Source: Burkholderiaceae bacterium (GTDB taxonomy: Bacteria; Pseudomonadota; Gammaproteobacteria; Burkholderiales; Burkholderiaceae_C). From it: a DNA stretch of 64,000 bases. A model generated the notes under the pieces. The model was not told the origin of the DNA, did no database searches, and saw only the letters and a program-made list of their open reading frames with translations. This document shows positions 8,767 through 16,851 of the stretch, in pieces; within the stretch, counting starts at the first letter, position 1; each line of letters begins with the position of its first letter. The DNA lies in NCBI GenBank assembly GCA_014879655.1, contig JACSRS010000117.1:1-64000 (forward strand), read 5' to 3'. The translations under genes and the position numbers were made by a program.

Positions 8767-10181
8767 TGGATGCGACGGTCCCGCTGCTGGAGTCGATGAA
8801 CCGGGTCGCCGACCCACTGGCCGACCGCACGGTTGCCGCCATTTTCGGCCCGTGGAACGACGCGCCGGGCGGCAATGACGCCGCGCTGAAACGCCTGGCC
8901 CGGGCCACGCGGCTGATGGCGCAATGGGACAGCAACGCCGGACTGGCCGGCTGGAACCCTACGTGCGAGCCGGCCGACGCCCCGCTGGTAGCCGCGCTGC
9001 GCGAATACCTTGCCGAAGGCTGCAAGTTGCCGGACTGGACCCATGCCGATCAGGTGACCCGCGCCGGAACGGTCTTCATGCAGGAGGGCCCGCTGTCTTG
9101 CGTCCTGTTGTTCTGCGCCAGCCTGCCCGAGTGCTACGTGCCGCCCCGGCTGGCCGAAGTGCTGCACGTCGCCGGTCAGCTTGAAGCGCACACCGAGCAC
9201 CGCATCCGCCAGACGGCGGCCATGGTATTCCCGGTGATGCTCAAAGGCGGCCTGACCACCGGCGCCGGCTGTGGCGTGGCGCAGGTGCTCAAGGTGCGGC
9301 TGATTCACGCAACGATCCGCCACCTGATCCTGCATGGCAACCCGCAGCAGGCGGCCGGCGTCGTGGCAACGCTGTCGGCCAACGGCCAACCGGACAACCT
9401 GCATGCAGCGCTGATGGGACACGGCTGGGACGTCGACCGCAACGGCCTGCCGTGCAACCAGCTGGAACTGGCCTACACGCTGCTGACTTTCAGCTATGTC
9501 TTTCTGCGCTGCATGCGTACCATGGGCCTGGGCCTGCCGCCCGCCGACGAGCGCGCCGTGCTGCACATCTGGAACGTGGCCGGCCATGTGCTGGGTGTGC
9601 GCGACGAGCTGATGGCCCACGACTACGACGAGGCCGCTCGCCTGTTCGAGCGAATGCGCGACGTCGCTCGTACCGCGCCCGGTGTGCCCGACCCCCGCCC
9701 GGCGCTGGGCCGCGCGCTGATGAACGCCATGGCCAGCAGCGTGCGCCTGCCCGTGCTGCGCAGCCTGCCGCTGCCGATGACGCAATGGCTGATCGGTCGC
9801 CAGGCGGCCGCCGACATCGGCATTCTGGACGCTGCGCCGGCCCCGGCGCGCTTGCTGTTCACGCTGGCGCGCGCGCTGACCCGGGCAGTGGACGCGAGCG
9901 TGCGATGCTTCCTGCCGCAGTTTTCGATCTCGCGCACGTTCACCCGGGTGGTGGGCTATCGACTGCTGAGCCGCTTCCTGCTGGACCAGACCCGTCCGCT
10001 GACTCTGCCGGACCAAGTGTTAAACCCTATGCGCGATGCGGTTGCCCAATGGCATCATGAACCGCGCGCACCCGGCTGGCTGAACTGGCTGGAAGACGCT
10101 TTGACGGTGAACGGACCCTGGATCGCAACAACCCCGAAGGCCCACACGGCTTCCATTCCGGCACGCCCGGAACAACATTGA
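8766..10181 (+). CDS. MpaB-family (DUF2236) oxygenase-like protein
   Basis: A soluble 471-residue protein matching the MpaB/DUF2236 group, which includes rubber latex-clearing dioxygenase and other heme proteins. Recognisable segments are the helix with VRLIHATIRHLIL, where the family keeps a conserved Arg and His, NQLELAYTLLTFSY, and HIWNVAGHVLGV. The start at 8766 shares one base with the stop of the DUF422 gene. Operon position with a carotenoid-type membrane protein suggests oxidation of an isoprenoid or other lipid, which is inference. A heme cofactor is expected from the family but cannot be proved from sequence. Confidence 0.7.
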   Translation: MDATVPLLESMNRVADPLADRTVAAIFGPWNDAPGGNDAALKRLARATRLMAQWDSNAGLAGWNPTCEPADAPLVAALREYLAEGCKLPDWTHADQVTRAGTVFMQEGPLSCVLLFCASLPECYVPPRLAEVLHVAGQLEAHTEHRIRQTAAMVFPVMLKGGLTTGAGCGVAQVLKVRLIHATIRHLILHGNPQQAAGVVATLSANGQPDNLHAALMGHGWDVDRNGLPCNQLELAYTLLTFSYVFLRCMRTMGLGLPPADERAVLHIWNVAGHVLGVRDELMAHDYDEAARLFERMRDVARTAPGVPDPRPALGRALMNAMASSVRLPVLRSLPLPMTQWLIGRQAAADIGILDAAPAPARLLFTLARALTRAVDASVRCFLPQFSISRTFTRVVGYRLLSRFLLDQTRPLTLPDQVLNPMRDAVAQWHHEPRAPGWLNWLEDALTVNGPWIATTPKAHTASIPARPEQH

Positions 10182-10199
10182 GCAAAAAGGCGGCAAAAC

Positions 10200-11948
10200 T
10201 TGAAAGGGTTCAGCTGGCGTTGGATGGTGATTCTGCTGCTGGCCGCACTATCGGGTGCCGGCTGGGCGCAGGTTGCCGCGTCGGGCAAGCTGATCTCGAC
10301 GGAGATTCACTACTGGATCGACCCCCAGGGTCGCGCGTCGCTGGAAGAGGTGCTGAGCCTGCCTTCCACCGACTTGCAGGCGCTCGAAAAACCCCGCTCG
10401 TTCGAGATCGATCGCGGCGCGCTCTGGCTGCGCTACCAGCCGCCAGCTCTCGACCATGCGCGGCGCTGGTACCTGATCCTGGAAGGCGCCGCCTTCACCA
10501 ACCGCGCGACGCTGTACCAGCGGGGTACCGATGGCCAGTGGACCGAGCAGCAGGCCGGCGACCATCTGGCGGTCTCTTCCTGGGCACACCCGGACCGCAC
10601 GCCGGTCTTTTCACTGGACCCGCACGCCGGATCGGCCGTCTGGCTGCGGCTGGAAAACTACCCCGCGCCGGTCAGCGCCAGCCTGCGACTGGTGGATGAG
10701 CAGGCGCTTCGGGCGCTGCGCGACGAATCCCTGATGTATCTGGGCGGTTACCTGGGCTTTGGCCTGCTGGTGCTGTTCCTCGGCTGGGTGCACGTGCGGC
10801 TCTACGGCGACCGGGTCTTCATCGCCTATGTGGCCTATGTCACCTGCATGCTGGGCTTTCAGACCTCGTTCACCGGGCTGGGCGGGCTGATGTTCTGGCC
10901 GAACCTGCCGCGCTGGAACGACATGGCGCCGGCCATCTTCATGCTGTGGCTGACGGCGGCCGGCATCTGGTTTGTGCGCGAAGTCGGCGCGCTGTCGCGG
11001 CACAGCCGGCGGCTGTACCGCTTCGTTACCGCCTGGTCGGTGGTGGGCTTTGTGTTCCCGCTGTTCTACTTTCTGTTTCTGAGTCCCGCCGCATTCAAGC
11101 TGCTGAACCTGTACGGCCTGCTGTCGGTGGTGCTGAGCATGTCGGTTTGCTTCTGGGCCTGGCGCAAGGGCGAAGTCCACGCCGGCTGGACGTTTCTGGG
11201 TTTCCTGCCGCTGCATCTGGCCTATCCGTTTCCCGCGCTGCGCAGCGCAGGTTTGCTGCCCGACAGCTGGGCCACCCAGTACGCGGTGCTGATCGGCTCG
11301 GCCATTGAAATCCCGCTGCTGCTGTTCATCCTGCACCGGCGGGCCAAGGAATTCAACGAAAACAGCGCACGCATGCGAGTGATCAACAGCACCGACCCGC
11401 TGACCGGCCTGACCAGCGTGCCGGTGCTGCTGCTGCGCCTGGCAGACGCCATCCGCCGGGCCCGGCGCAACGCGCAGGACTGCGCGCTGGTGCTGGTCGA
11501 ACTGTCCAACCACGCCGAAATCGTGGCCAAGGAAGGGCGCGAGATGGGCGACCGCGCGCTGGTGGTGGCCGCTTCGCAGTTGTCGTACATGGCGCGGGAA
11601 ATGGACACGGTCAGCCGCGTGGAGAACACGCGCTTTGCCATCGTGCTCGAAGCCCCCTACCGCCCCGCCCTGCTGCAGGCGTTTGCGCAGCACGTCATTG
11701 CCAAGGGTCTGGGAACGGTGCCCCAGTTGCCGTCGCACCTGACCCGGCGTTTCAGGGTCGTGACCATGACCCTGCCCGACCTCAGCATGACCGCACTGGC
11801 ATCCCCGGAACCGGAAGGCACGCAGCTGCTGGAGCAGATGAACCGCGCGCTGGACCACGCCGACCCGAAGAAAGTGGTGCTGCATCTGGCACCACCTTCG
11901 GCCAATCCGGCCGCCGCGCCGCCGCAACTGGTGACCGATTCAGCCTGA
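10200..11948 (+). CDS. 7TM-DISM receptor with degenerate GGDEF domain
   Basis: Membrane signalling protein of 582 residues. It has a signal peptide (about 1-23), a periplasmic 7TMR-DISM extracellular domain (about 24-170), seven membrane helices (about 178-385), then a cytoplasmic diguanylate-cyclase-like domain starting at NSTDPLTGLTSVPVLLLRL. The signature loop where GGDEF belongs reads VENTRF, and other catalytic positions are also lost, so it should not synthesise c-di-GMP; it may bind nucleotide or act as a scaffold. The TTG start at 10200 is chosen because AAAAAGGCGG precedes it. It follows the MpaB-family gene by 18 bases, probably in the same transcript. Confidence 0.8.
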   Translation: MKGFSWRWMVILLLAALSGAGWAQVAASGKLISTEIHYWIDPQGRASLEEVLSLPSTDLQALEKPRSFEIDRGALWLRYQPPALDHARRWYLILEGAAFTNRATLYQRGTDGQWTEQQAGDHLAVSSWAHPDRTPVFSLDPHAGSAVWLRLENYPAPVSASLRLVDEQALRALRDESLMYLGGYLGFGLLVLFLGWVHVRLYGDRVFIAYVAYVTCMLGFQTSFTGLGGLMFWPNLPRWNDMAPAIFMLWLTAAGIWFVREVGALSRHSRRLYRFVTAWSVVGFVFPLFYFLFLSPAAFKLLNLYGLLSVVLSMSVCFWAWRKGEVHAGWTFLGFLPLHLAYPFPALRSAGLLPDSWATQYAVLIGSAIEIPLLLFILHRRAKEFNENSARMRVINSTDPLTGLTSVPVLLLRLADAIRRARRNAQDCALVLVELSNHAEIVAKEGREMGDRALVVAASQLSYMAREMDTVSRVENTRFAIVLEAPYRPALLQAFAQHVIAKGLGTVPQLPSHLTRRFRVVTMTLPDLSMTALASPEPEGTQLLEQMNRALDHADPKKVVLHLAPPSANPAAAPPQLVTDSA

Positions 11949-12020
11949 ACGCCGGCGGTTCGGCCCCACGTCTGGCTGCGGCCGGCGGGCAGGCCTGCCG
12001 GCCACCGACCCCCTGGCTGC

Positions 12021-12086
12021 TTTTTCAGCAGATTTCAGGTATTTTTGGCACTCAGCCAGCGTCAAATGGTGCATTGACGCTATGGT
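12021..12086 (+). repeat. Dispersed AT-rich repeat, copy B
   Basis: Contains GATTTCAGGTATTTTTGGCA, then CCAGCGTCAAATGGT and GACGCTATGG. It is intergenic, just beyond the 3' end of the GlcG-like gene on the opposite strand. The rest of the 11949-12097 gap shows nothing else recognisable. Confidence 0.6.
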
Positions 12087-12097
12087 TTGATGAGCGT

Positions 12098-12505
12098 TTA
12101 CAGGCCGATGGCGGCGATGCCAGCACGCGCAATCTGCGCATCTTCGGCCGACTTGACGCCGCTGACGCCAACGGCGCCGAGGCACTGGCCGTCCTTCATC
12201 ACCGGCACGCCGCCTTCGAGCAGGCCGCTGAGGGCTGGCGCGCTCAGAAAGGACACCCGTCCGCCATTGACCATGTCCTCGTAAACCTTGCTCTCGCGCC
12301 GCCCCAGCGCCGCTGTCTGAGCCTTTGCGGGTGCGATGTGCGCCGAGACAGGCGCAGCGCCATCCAGCCGGTTCAGGTGCAGCAGATGGCCGCCGGCATC
12401 GACAATGGCGATGGTCACCGCCCAGTTGTTTTTCAGGGCTTCAGCTTCGGCAGCGGCGGCAATGGCCTTGATTTCGGACGATTCGAGGGCAAATAGGGTT
12501 TTCAT
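12098..12505 (-). CDS. GlcG/HbpS-like heme-binding family protein (DUF336)
   Basis: Small 135-residue protein of the GlcG/HbpS (PF03928) family. Diagnostic segments are VTIAIVDAGGHLLHLNRLDGA near residues 30-50, the central KAQTAALGRRES, and the C-terminal GGVPVMKDGQCLGAVGVSG. Some members bind heme or cobalamin and others sit next to glycolate or propanediol genes; none of those partners is present. The ATG at 12505 is chosen because it gives the family-typical start MKTLFALESSEIKAI; the frame extends 21 residues upstream without support. It has no signal peptide, so it is cytoplasmic. Role unknown. Confidence 0.8.
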   Translation of the reverse strand: MKTLFALESSEIKAIAAAAEAEALKNNWAVTIAIVDAGGHLLHLNRLDGAAPVSAHIAPAKAQTAALGRRESKVYEDMVNGGRVSFLSAPALSGLLEGGVPVMKDGQCLGAVGVSGVKSAEDAQIARAGIAAIGL

Positions 12506-12701
12506 AACGGATCGGTGGTTGAAAAAACCAGAGCATAACGGCAGCCGTGCCTGGCACGGAGAACGCAAGGCCGGCGCGATCGAACCGCCGGATTAACCTC
12601 ATGGCTTATCGGAATCGGCCCCTGGGGATTTCGCCCCGCAACCCCTCGCCGACTAGAATGACCCCGTCACGTTGTGTGACCATCCTGAAGGAGTTTTGAA
12701 C

Positions 12702-13400
12702 ATGAACGATCGCGTGCAAACCATCAACCCGGCCGGCTATGGCCAGGGGGCTTCGCTCGTCGAGCGCAACCGTGTCCTGCGCAACACCTACTGGCTGCTG
12801 GCCCTGAGCCTGATCCCCACGGTGCTGGGCGCCTGGATCGGCGTGGCCACCGGCATCACCCAGTCGCTCAATGGCGGCCTGGGCCTTGTCGTCTTCCTGG
12901 GCGGCGCCTTCGGCTTCATCTTCGCCATCGAAAAGACCAAGAACTCCGCCGCCGGCGTGCCGGTGCTGCTGGGCTTCACCTTCTTCATGGGCCTGATGCT
13001 CTCGCGCATGATCGCCATGGTGCTGGGCTTCAAGAACGGTCCTGAACTGGTGATGACGGCCTTTGGCGGTACCGCCGGCGTGTTCTTCGCCATGGCCAGC
13101 CTGTCCACCGTGATCAAGCGTGACCTGTCCGGCATGGGCAAGTGGCTGTTCGTCGGCGCGCTGGCCATCATGGTCGGCGGCATCATCAACGTCTTTGTCG
13201 GCTCCAGCGCCGGCATGATGGTGATCTCGGTCATGGCCATCGGCATCTTCAGTGCCTACATACTGTATGACCTCAAGCGCATCATCGACGGCGGCGAGAC
13301 CAACTACATCAGCGCCACGCTGGCCCTGTACCTGGACATCATCAACGTGTTCCAGGCGCTGCTGGCCCTGCTGGGCATCATGGGCGGCGAGCGCGACTGA
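12702..13400 (+). CDS. Bax inhibitor-1 family membrane protein (YbhL/YccA-like)
   Basis: Integral membrane protein of 232 residues with seven hydrophobic segments and the Bax-inhibitor-1/UPF0005 pattern: NRVLRNTYWLLALSLIPTVLG at the start and the C-terminal FSAYILYDLKRIIDGGETNYISATLALYLDIINVFQ, which carries the conserved acidic residues proposed for proton/calcium leak. GAAGGAG lies upstream of the ATG at 12702. In bacteria these proteins can interact with the FtsH/HflKC system. A strong terminator closes the unit, so it is monocistronic. Confidence 0.9.
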   Translation: MNDRVQTINPAGYGQGASLVERNRVLRNTYWLLALSLIPTVLGAWIGVATGITQSLNGGLGLVVFLGGAFGFIFAIEKTKNSAAGVPVLLGFTFFMGLMLSRMIAMVLGFKNGPELVMTAFGGTAGVFFAMASLSTVIKRDLSGMGKWLFVGALAIMVGGIINVFVGSSAGMMVISVMAIGIFSAYILYDLKRIIDGGETNYISATLALYLDIINVFQALLALLGIMGGERD

Positions 13401-13452
13401 TTGTTGCCAAGCCTGAACCGGGCGGGCCGCCAGCGGCCCACAGGCAACACAC

Positions 13453-13475
13453 AAGGGCCTTCGGGCCCTTTTTTC
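13453..13475 (+). terminator. Intrinsic terminator after the Bax-inhibitor gene
   Basis: AAGGGCC-TTCG-GGCCCTT stem-loop with a UUCG tetraloop, followed by T residues. Confidence 0.9.
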
Positions 13476-13563
13476 TTGCCCGCCCCGGCCCACCGCATGG
13501 CCATCGGGCGGGGCTGGCAGAATCACCAGCGATGGTCACACCCCCCTCACCCACCCGCTGCGC

Positions 13564-13956
13564 ATGACCGGGGCGCTCTATTCCGTCGTCAAATCGACCC
13601 ACATCACCCTGGTCATCATCAGCGTGACGCTTTTTGCGCTGCGCGGTGCGGCCACGCTGATGGCCGCGCGCTGGCCACTGCAAACCGGGGTGCGGCGCGC
13701 CAGCGTCATCATCGACAGTTGCCTGCTGCTGGCCGGCCTCGGCCTGTGGGTCTTGCTCGGCATGAACCTGACCGGCCAGGGCTGGCTGGCCGTCAAGCTG
13801 CTGCTGCTACCCGTCTACGTGGTGCTGGGTTCGTACGCCCTGAAGCGCGCCAGAAGCCGCGCGGCCAAAGCGCTGTTCTTCGTGCTGGCGCTGGCCACCG
13901 TTGCGTGGATGGCCTCCATTGCCGTCCATCACCACCCGCTGGGCTGGCTGGGTTGA
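13564..13956 (+). CDS. SirB2-family membrane protein
   Basis: A 130-residue protein with four hydrophobic helices matching the SirB2 family: KSTHITLVIISVTLFALRG, LAVKLLLLPVYVVLGSYALKR and a C-terminal AVHHHP close to that seen in other members. SirB2 proteins were named from Salmonella invasion regulation but are widely conserved in bacteria without virulence genes; the molecular function is unknown. The ATG at 13564 gives the family N-terminus. It stands alone between a terminator and a convergent small secreted-protein gene. Confidence 0.8.
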   Translation: MTGALYSVVKSTHITLVIISVTLFALRGAATLMAARWPLQTGVRRASVIIDSCLLLAGLGLWVLLGMNLTGQGWLAVKLLLLPVYVVLGSYALKRARSRAAKALFFVLALATVAWMASIAVHHHPLGWLG

Positions 13957-13995
13957 CCTCACCGCCAAACGTACCAGCCATCGCCCCCATTCGAG

Positions 13996-14373
13996 TCAGT
14001 CCGTTACTTTCAGAATTTCGGAATTCTTGGACTTGTCGGCATTCAGGACGACCACGTTGGACCCGTCCTTGACGACGGTAAAACAAGCTTCACTGCCGCT
14101 ACGGACCTTCCTCCAGATGGTGCAGTACCCGTCTCTCGACAGTTTCCAGGTACCCGAATCGGAGAAATTGCCGGTCGAGAGTTCAGCGGAACCATCCGAC
14201 TTGAGATAAAAATCCACGAGCACACCCGAAATCGATCGGGCGAATACTTTCTTGTCGACCCACGACTTCTTGATTTCGTCTGGCGCCATCGGGGTGCCGT
14301 CCGCAAAGGCGGCACCCACCACGCATGACAAGGTGAGGGCAGCTGCAAATTTGATGTTCGAATTTCTGGTCAT
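13996..14373 (-). CDS. Small secreted protein, DUF995-like
   Basis: A 125-residue exported protein with signal peptide MTRNSNIKFAAALTLSCVVGAAFA, then a beta-rich domain. The GTWKLSRDGYCTIWRKV and SEACFTVVKDG segments resemble DUF995-type proteins, with two cysteines likely to form a disulfide. GGGAG precedes the ATG at 14373. It is divergent from the large lipoprotein gene across a 329-base gap. No function is known. Confidence 0.65.
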   Translation of the reverse strand: MTRNSNIKFAAALTLSCVVGAAFADGTPMAPDEIKKSWVDKKVFARSISGVLVDFYLKSDGSAELSTGNFSDSGTWKLSRDGYCTIWRKVRSGSEACFTVVKDGSNVVVLNADKSKNSEILKVTD

Positions 14374-14452
14374 TGAGTACGCTCCCGGATGAATTGGCAG
14401 CCATGCGAGACAGCGAGATTCCCATTCACGCGCAGCACGGCCAGATACGGGC

Positions 14453-14485
14453 AAAGCCCTGCCCGCCTGATATTTGTAGGGCTTT
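14453..14485. other. Hairpin in the 14374-14702 gap
   Basis: AAAGCCCT (14453-14460) is complementary to AGGGCTTT (14478-14485). It lies in the leader shared by the divergent DUF995-like and lipoprotein genes. It could be an attenuator or a spacer element; there is no T run typical of a terminator. Confidence 0.35.
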
Positions 14486-14496
14486 CGCAAGCGCTT

Positions 14497-14520
14497 GGCA
14501 TCACCCGTTTTGGGGATGCC
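14497..14520. promoter_or_regulatory. Palindrome 1 upstream of the lipoprotein gene
   Basis: GGCATC (14497-14502) and GATGCC (14515-14520) flank ACCC-GTTTT-GGG-type inner arms. The core CATCACCCGTTT matches palindrome 2, centred 117 bases downstream. Probable paired operator sites or RNA hairpins. Confidence 0.5.
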
Positions 14521-14614
14521 AACGATGTTGTTGGTCCGTATAGCGATACCCGTGCTGTCACACAGGCTTCAAGCACCCGGTTTCCCGACGTTCTCTCCAA
14601 CCAATGGCCGACAT

Positions 14615-14636
14615 GCATCACCCGTTTGGGTGATGC
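14615..14636. promoter_or_regulatory. Palindrome 2 upstream of the lipoprotein gene
   Basis: A perfect inverted repeat GCATCACCC-GTTT-GGGTGATGC, about 65 bases before the lipoprotein start. It shares its core with palindrome 1. As DNA it looks like a dimeric regulator site; as RNA it would be a nine-pair hairpin. Confidence 0.55.
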
Positions 14637-14702
14637 GAACAAGGGGGCGAATCCATATTCTGAAGTCCCGGTTGCATTTCGTAACCTCACTGGAGACTCC
14701 TC

Positions 14703-16778
14703 ATGCGAATTCCACTCAAGCCTTTGCCGCTCGCGCTCTGCAGTGCGGCCTTGCTCACCCTGGCCGCGTGCGGCGGAGGCGGCGGCAGCATCGATTCCGA
14801 ACCCCTGACGCCGCCCCCGCCGCCCACCACCAATGTTTCCGTGAAAGTCATTGACGGCGCCATTGGCAACGCCCTGGTATGTCTGGACAAAAACGGCAAC
14901 GGCGCCTGTGACGCCGATGAAACCCAGGGCCGTACCGACGCCAACGGCAATGTGACACTGGCTGTGCCTGACGCCGACGTGGGCAAGTACCGCGTGATCG
15001 CCGTGATTGGCACCGACGCGGTCGACGCCGACCACGGCCCGGTGACCACCGCCTTCACCCTGGCCGCGCCGTCCGACCAGAACGCCGTGGTCAGCCCGCT
15101 GACCACGCTGGTGGCCCAGACCGCTGCCGCTCAGGGGCTGAGCACGGCAGCCGCCGCAGAAATGTTGCAGGCCATCAGCGGCCTGCCCAGTCTGATGGGC
15201 GACTACACGCAAAACAGCACGCCGGGCGCAGCAACGGCGGCCACGGTGGCACGCACGCTGGTGGTCACCACCCAGCAGCAAAACACCATTCTGGCCCCAG
15301 CCGTGGGCAGCCCTGCCATGGGAGGTGGCGTGATCACTGCCGCAGAAGCGGACGCTGCCATTGCTCGAGCCTTGGCGACCATCCTGCCGCAGATCGTCGC
15401 TTCGGCTTCCAACCCCGCCGTTCAGGCCGCCTGCGCCGGGACGATCGGCTCGCCCGCGTGTGCCGCAGCCATCCAGACTCAGGTCACGACACTGGCGCCG
15501 CTGACCGGGCTGACGCCCACGACGCTGCCGGTGCAGGTGGGCATCGACCGTTCGCTGGCCAACGCGACCGGCGAGGGCAATTCCACCACCGCCGGGGGCA
15601 GTCTGGACTGGCTCAACTTCACCGACGCCAACAACTGGAGCTACCGCATGTTTGTCAGCAGCGCAGCCGAAAGCACGCCGGGCACCGACGGGTTGGTCCG
15701 ATTTCGCGACCTTCGCAGTCAGACCACCGCAGGCACCACGGTCAACTGGGCCTTCCATGGCGACTATGCCCGCCGCGACGACATGCACTTCAACGGCACC
15801 ACCTGGGCCAATTGCCCGCTGGGCTGGCAGAACACCCAGACCCCGCGTGACGACAGGGGCTTCACAGAGCAGGGCATCTACTGCGGCTATTCGTTCATCC
15901 GTAGCTCGCGCTCGAGCGTCGACATCTCCGGACAGAGCATGAACAGCGTGGTGGCCACATTGCGCGCTTACCCTTACGCATATGGCACCACCAGCTATAC
16001 CAAATGGGGCACCAGTTCCACTGACGGCACCGACAAACTGGTGCTGGGGGCGGCCACCTTCCCGGCCGGATCCAAATTGCAGTACTACGCCAACGCCACC
16101 ATCAGCGCACTGCCGGGCTATGACGTGCGGCCTGCCAACGAGATGAAGGTATTCAGTGCGGCCATCCAGGCGGGCGGCGACGCGCGCACTGACCCAGCGC
16201 ATGCCTGCAATTCCAACGAGGCCCGATCGGGCGCCGCGACCGTTCAAGTCACCACGCTTGAGCAATTGATAGCCGCCGTCAAAGGCACGCCGTGCATCTA
16301 CGGGCAATGGTCAGTGACCAACAACGGCGTCACTTTCACCAGTACTGAACCCAGTGAGTGGTGGACGTTTGCGGCAGCCAGCGTCGGCAACATTGGCACC
16401 GCGCCCACCAGCAACAACCCCACCACGGGTTTCTACACCACCAACTCCCTGATCCGCGTGGCCTTTACCGGTAGCGGCGAAAAGGCCGTGACCTACTACG
16501 GCTGCAAACAACGCTACAGCGGCGCGATTGACAATTGCACCCCCATCGGCACCGGCACTTACACCATTGAAACCCTGGGCGATGGGCGCGTCTTGAAACT
16601 CAACAACCCGCCCGCCCAGACCGCCGCGCTGACCTACAACCGCGTGTTTGTCGAACGTGGTGGCAAGGTGTACTGGGGCTATGAGGACAAGCCCAGTACC
16701 AGCCAGCGCGCGCGCCTGAATCTGGAGGCTGCAAACGCGCTGTTCACGCAAATCGGCATTCCCACCGTCACGCCCTGA
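14703..16778 (+). CDS. Large outer-surface lipoprotein of unknown function
   Basis: A 691-residue lipoprotein. The signal peptide ends in the lipobox LAAC (Cys22), followed by a Gly run and a Pro-rich linker (PPPPPTTN). Residues about 47-125 look like a small carboxypeptidase-regulatory-like beta domain with an acidic, calcium-loop-like stretch (DKNGNGACDADE). An Ala-rich helical segment follows (about 125-280), then a large Thr/Ser/Tyr-rich beta region with scattered cysteines to the end. I do not recognise the family beyond this layout. The start at 14703 follows CTGGAGA. Two palindromes upstream suggest specific regulation, and the gene ends at a terminator. Confidence 0.75.
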   Translation: MRIPLKPLPLALCSAALLTLAACGGGGGSIDSEPLTPPPPPTTNVSVKVIDGAIGNALVCLDKNGNGACDADETQGRTDANGNVTLAVPDADVGKYRVIAVIGTDAVDADHGPVTTAFTLAAPSDQNAVVSPLTTLVAQTAAAQGLSTAAAAEMLQAISGLPSLMGDYTQNSTPGAATAATVARTLVVTTQQQNTILAPAVGSPAMGGGVITAAEADAAIARALATILPQIVASASNPAVQAACAGTIGSPACAAAIQTQVTTLAPLTGLTPTTLPVQVGIDRSLANATGEGNSTTAGGSLDWLNFTDANNWSYRMFVSSAAESTPGTDGLVRFRDLRSQTTAGTTVNWAFHGDYARRDDMHFNGTTWANCPLGWQNTQTPRDDRGFTEQGIYCGYSFIRSSRSSVDISGQSMNSVVATLRAYPYAYGTTSYTKWGTSSTDGTDKLVLGAATFPAGSKLQYYANATISALPGYDVRPANEMKVFSAAIQAGGDARTDPAHACNSNEARSGAATVQVTTLEQLIAAVKGTPCIYGQWSVTNNGVTFTSTEPSEWWTFAAASVGNIGTAPTSNNPTTGFYTTNSLIRVAFTGSGEKAVTYYGCKQRYSGAIDNCTPIGTGTYTIETLGDGRVLKLNNPPAQTAALTYNRVFVERGGKVYWGYEDKPSTSQRARLNLEAANALFTQIGIPTVTP

Positions 16779-16797
16779 CGCCGGGGGCCGAACCGGT

Positions 16798-16826
16798 ACG
16801 CCGCGCCTGATATGGGCGCGGCGTTT
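16798..16826 (+). terminator. Terminator between the lipoprotein gene and rlmD
   Basis: ACGCCGCGCC (16798-16807) pairs with GGCGCGGCGT (16815-16824), with a short T run after it. It lies between two convergent genes. Confidence 0.7.
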
Positions 16827-16851
16827 CGCTTTGTGCCGTCTGGCGGCAAAC

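Noticed and set aside
14370-16307. A 645-codon minus-strand frame opposite the lipoprotein
   Set aside because: Shadow frame with random composition; the plus-strand gene has a signal peptide, a lipobox and a ribosome site.
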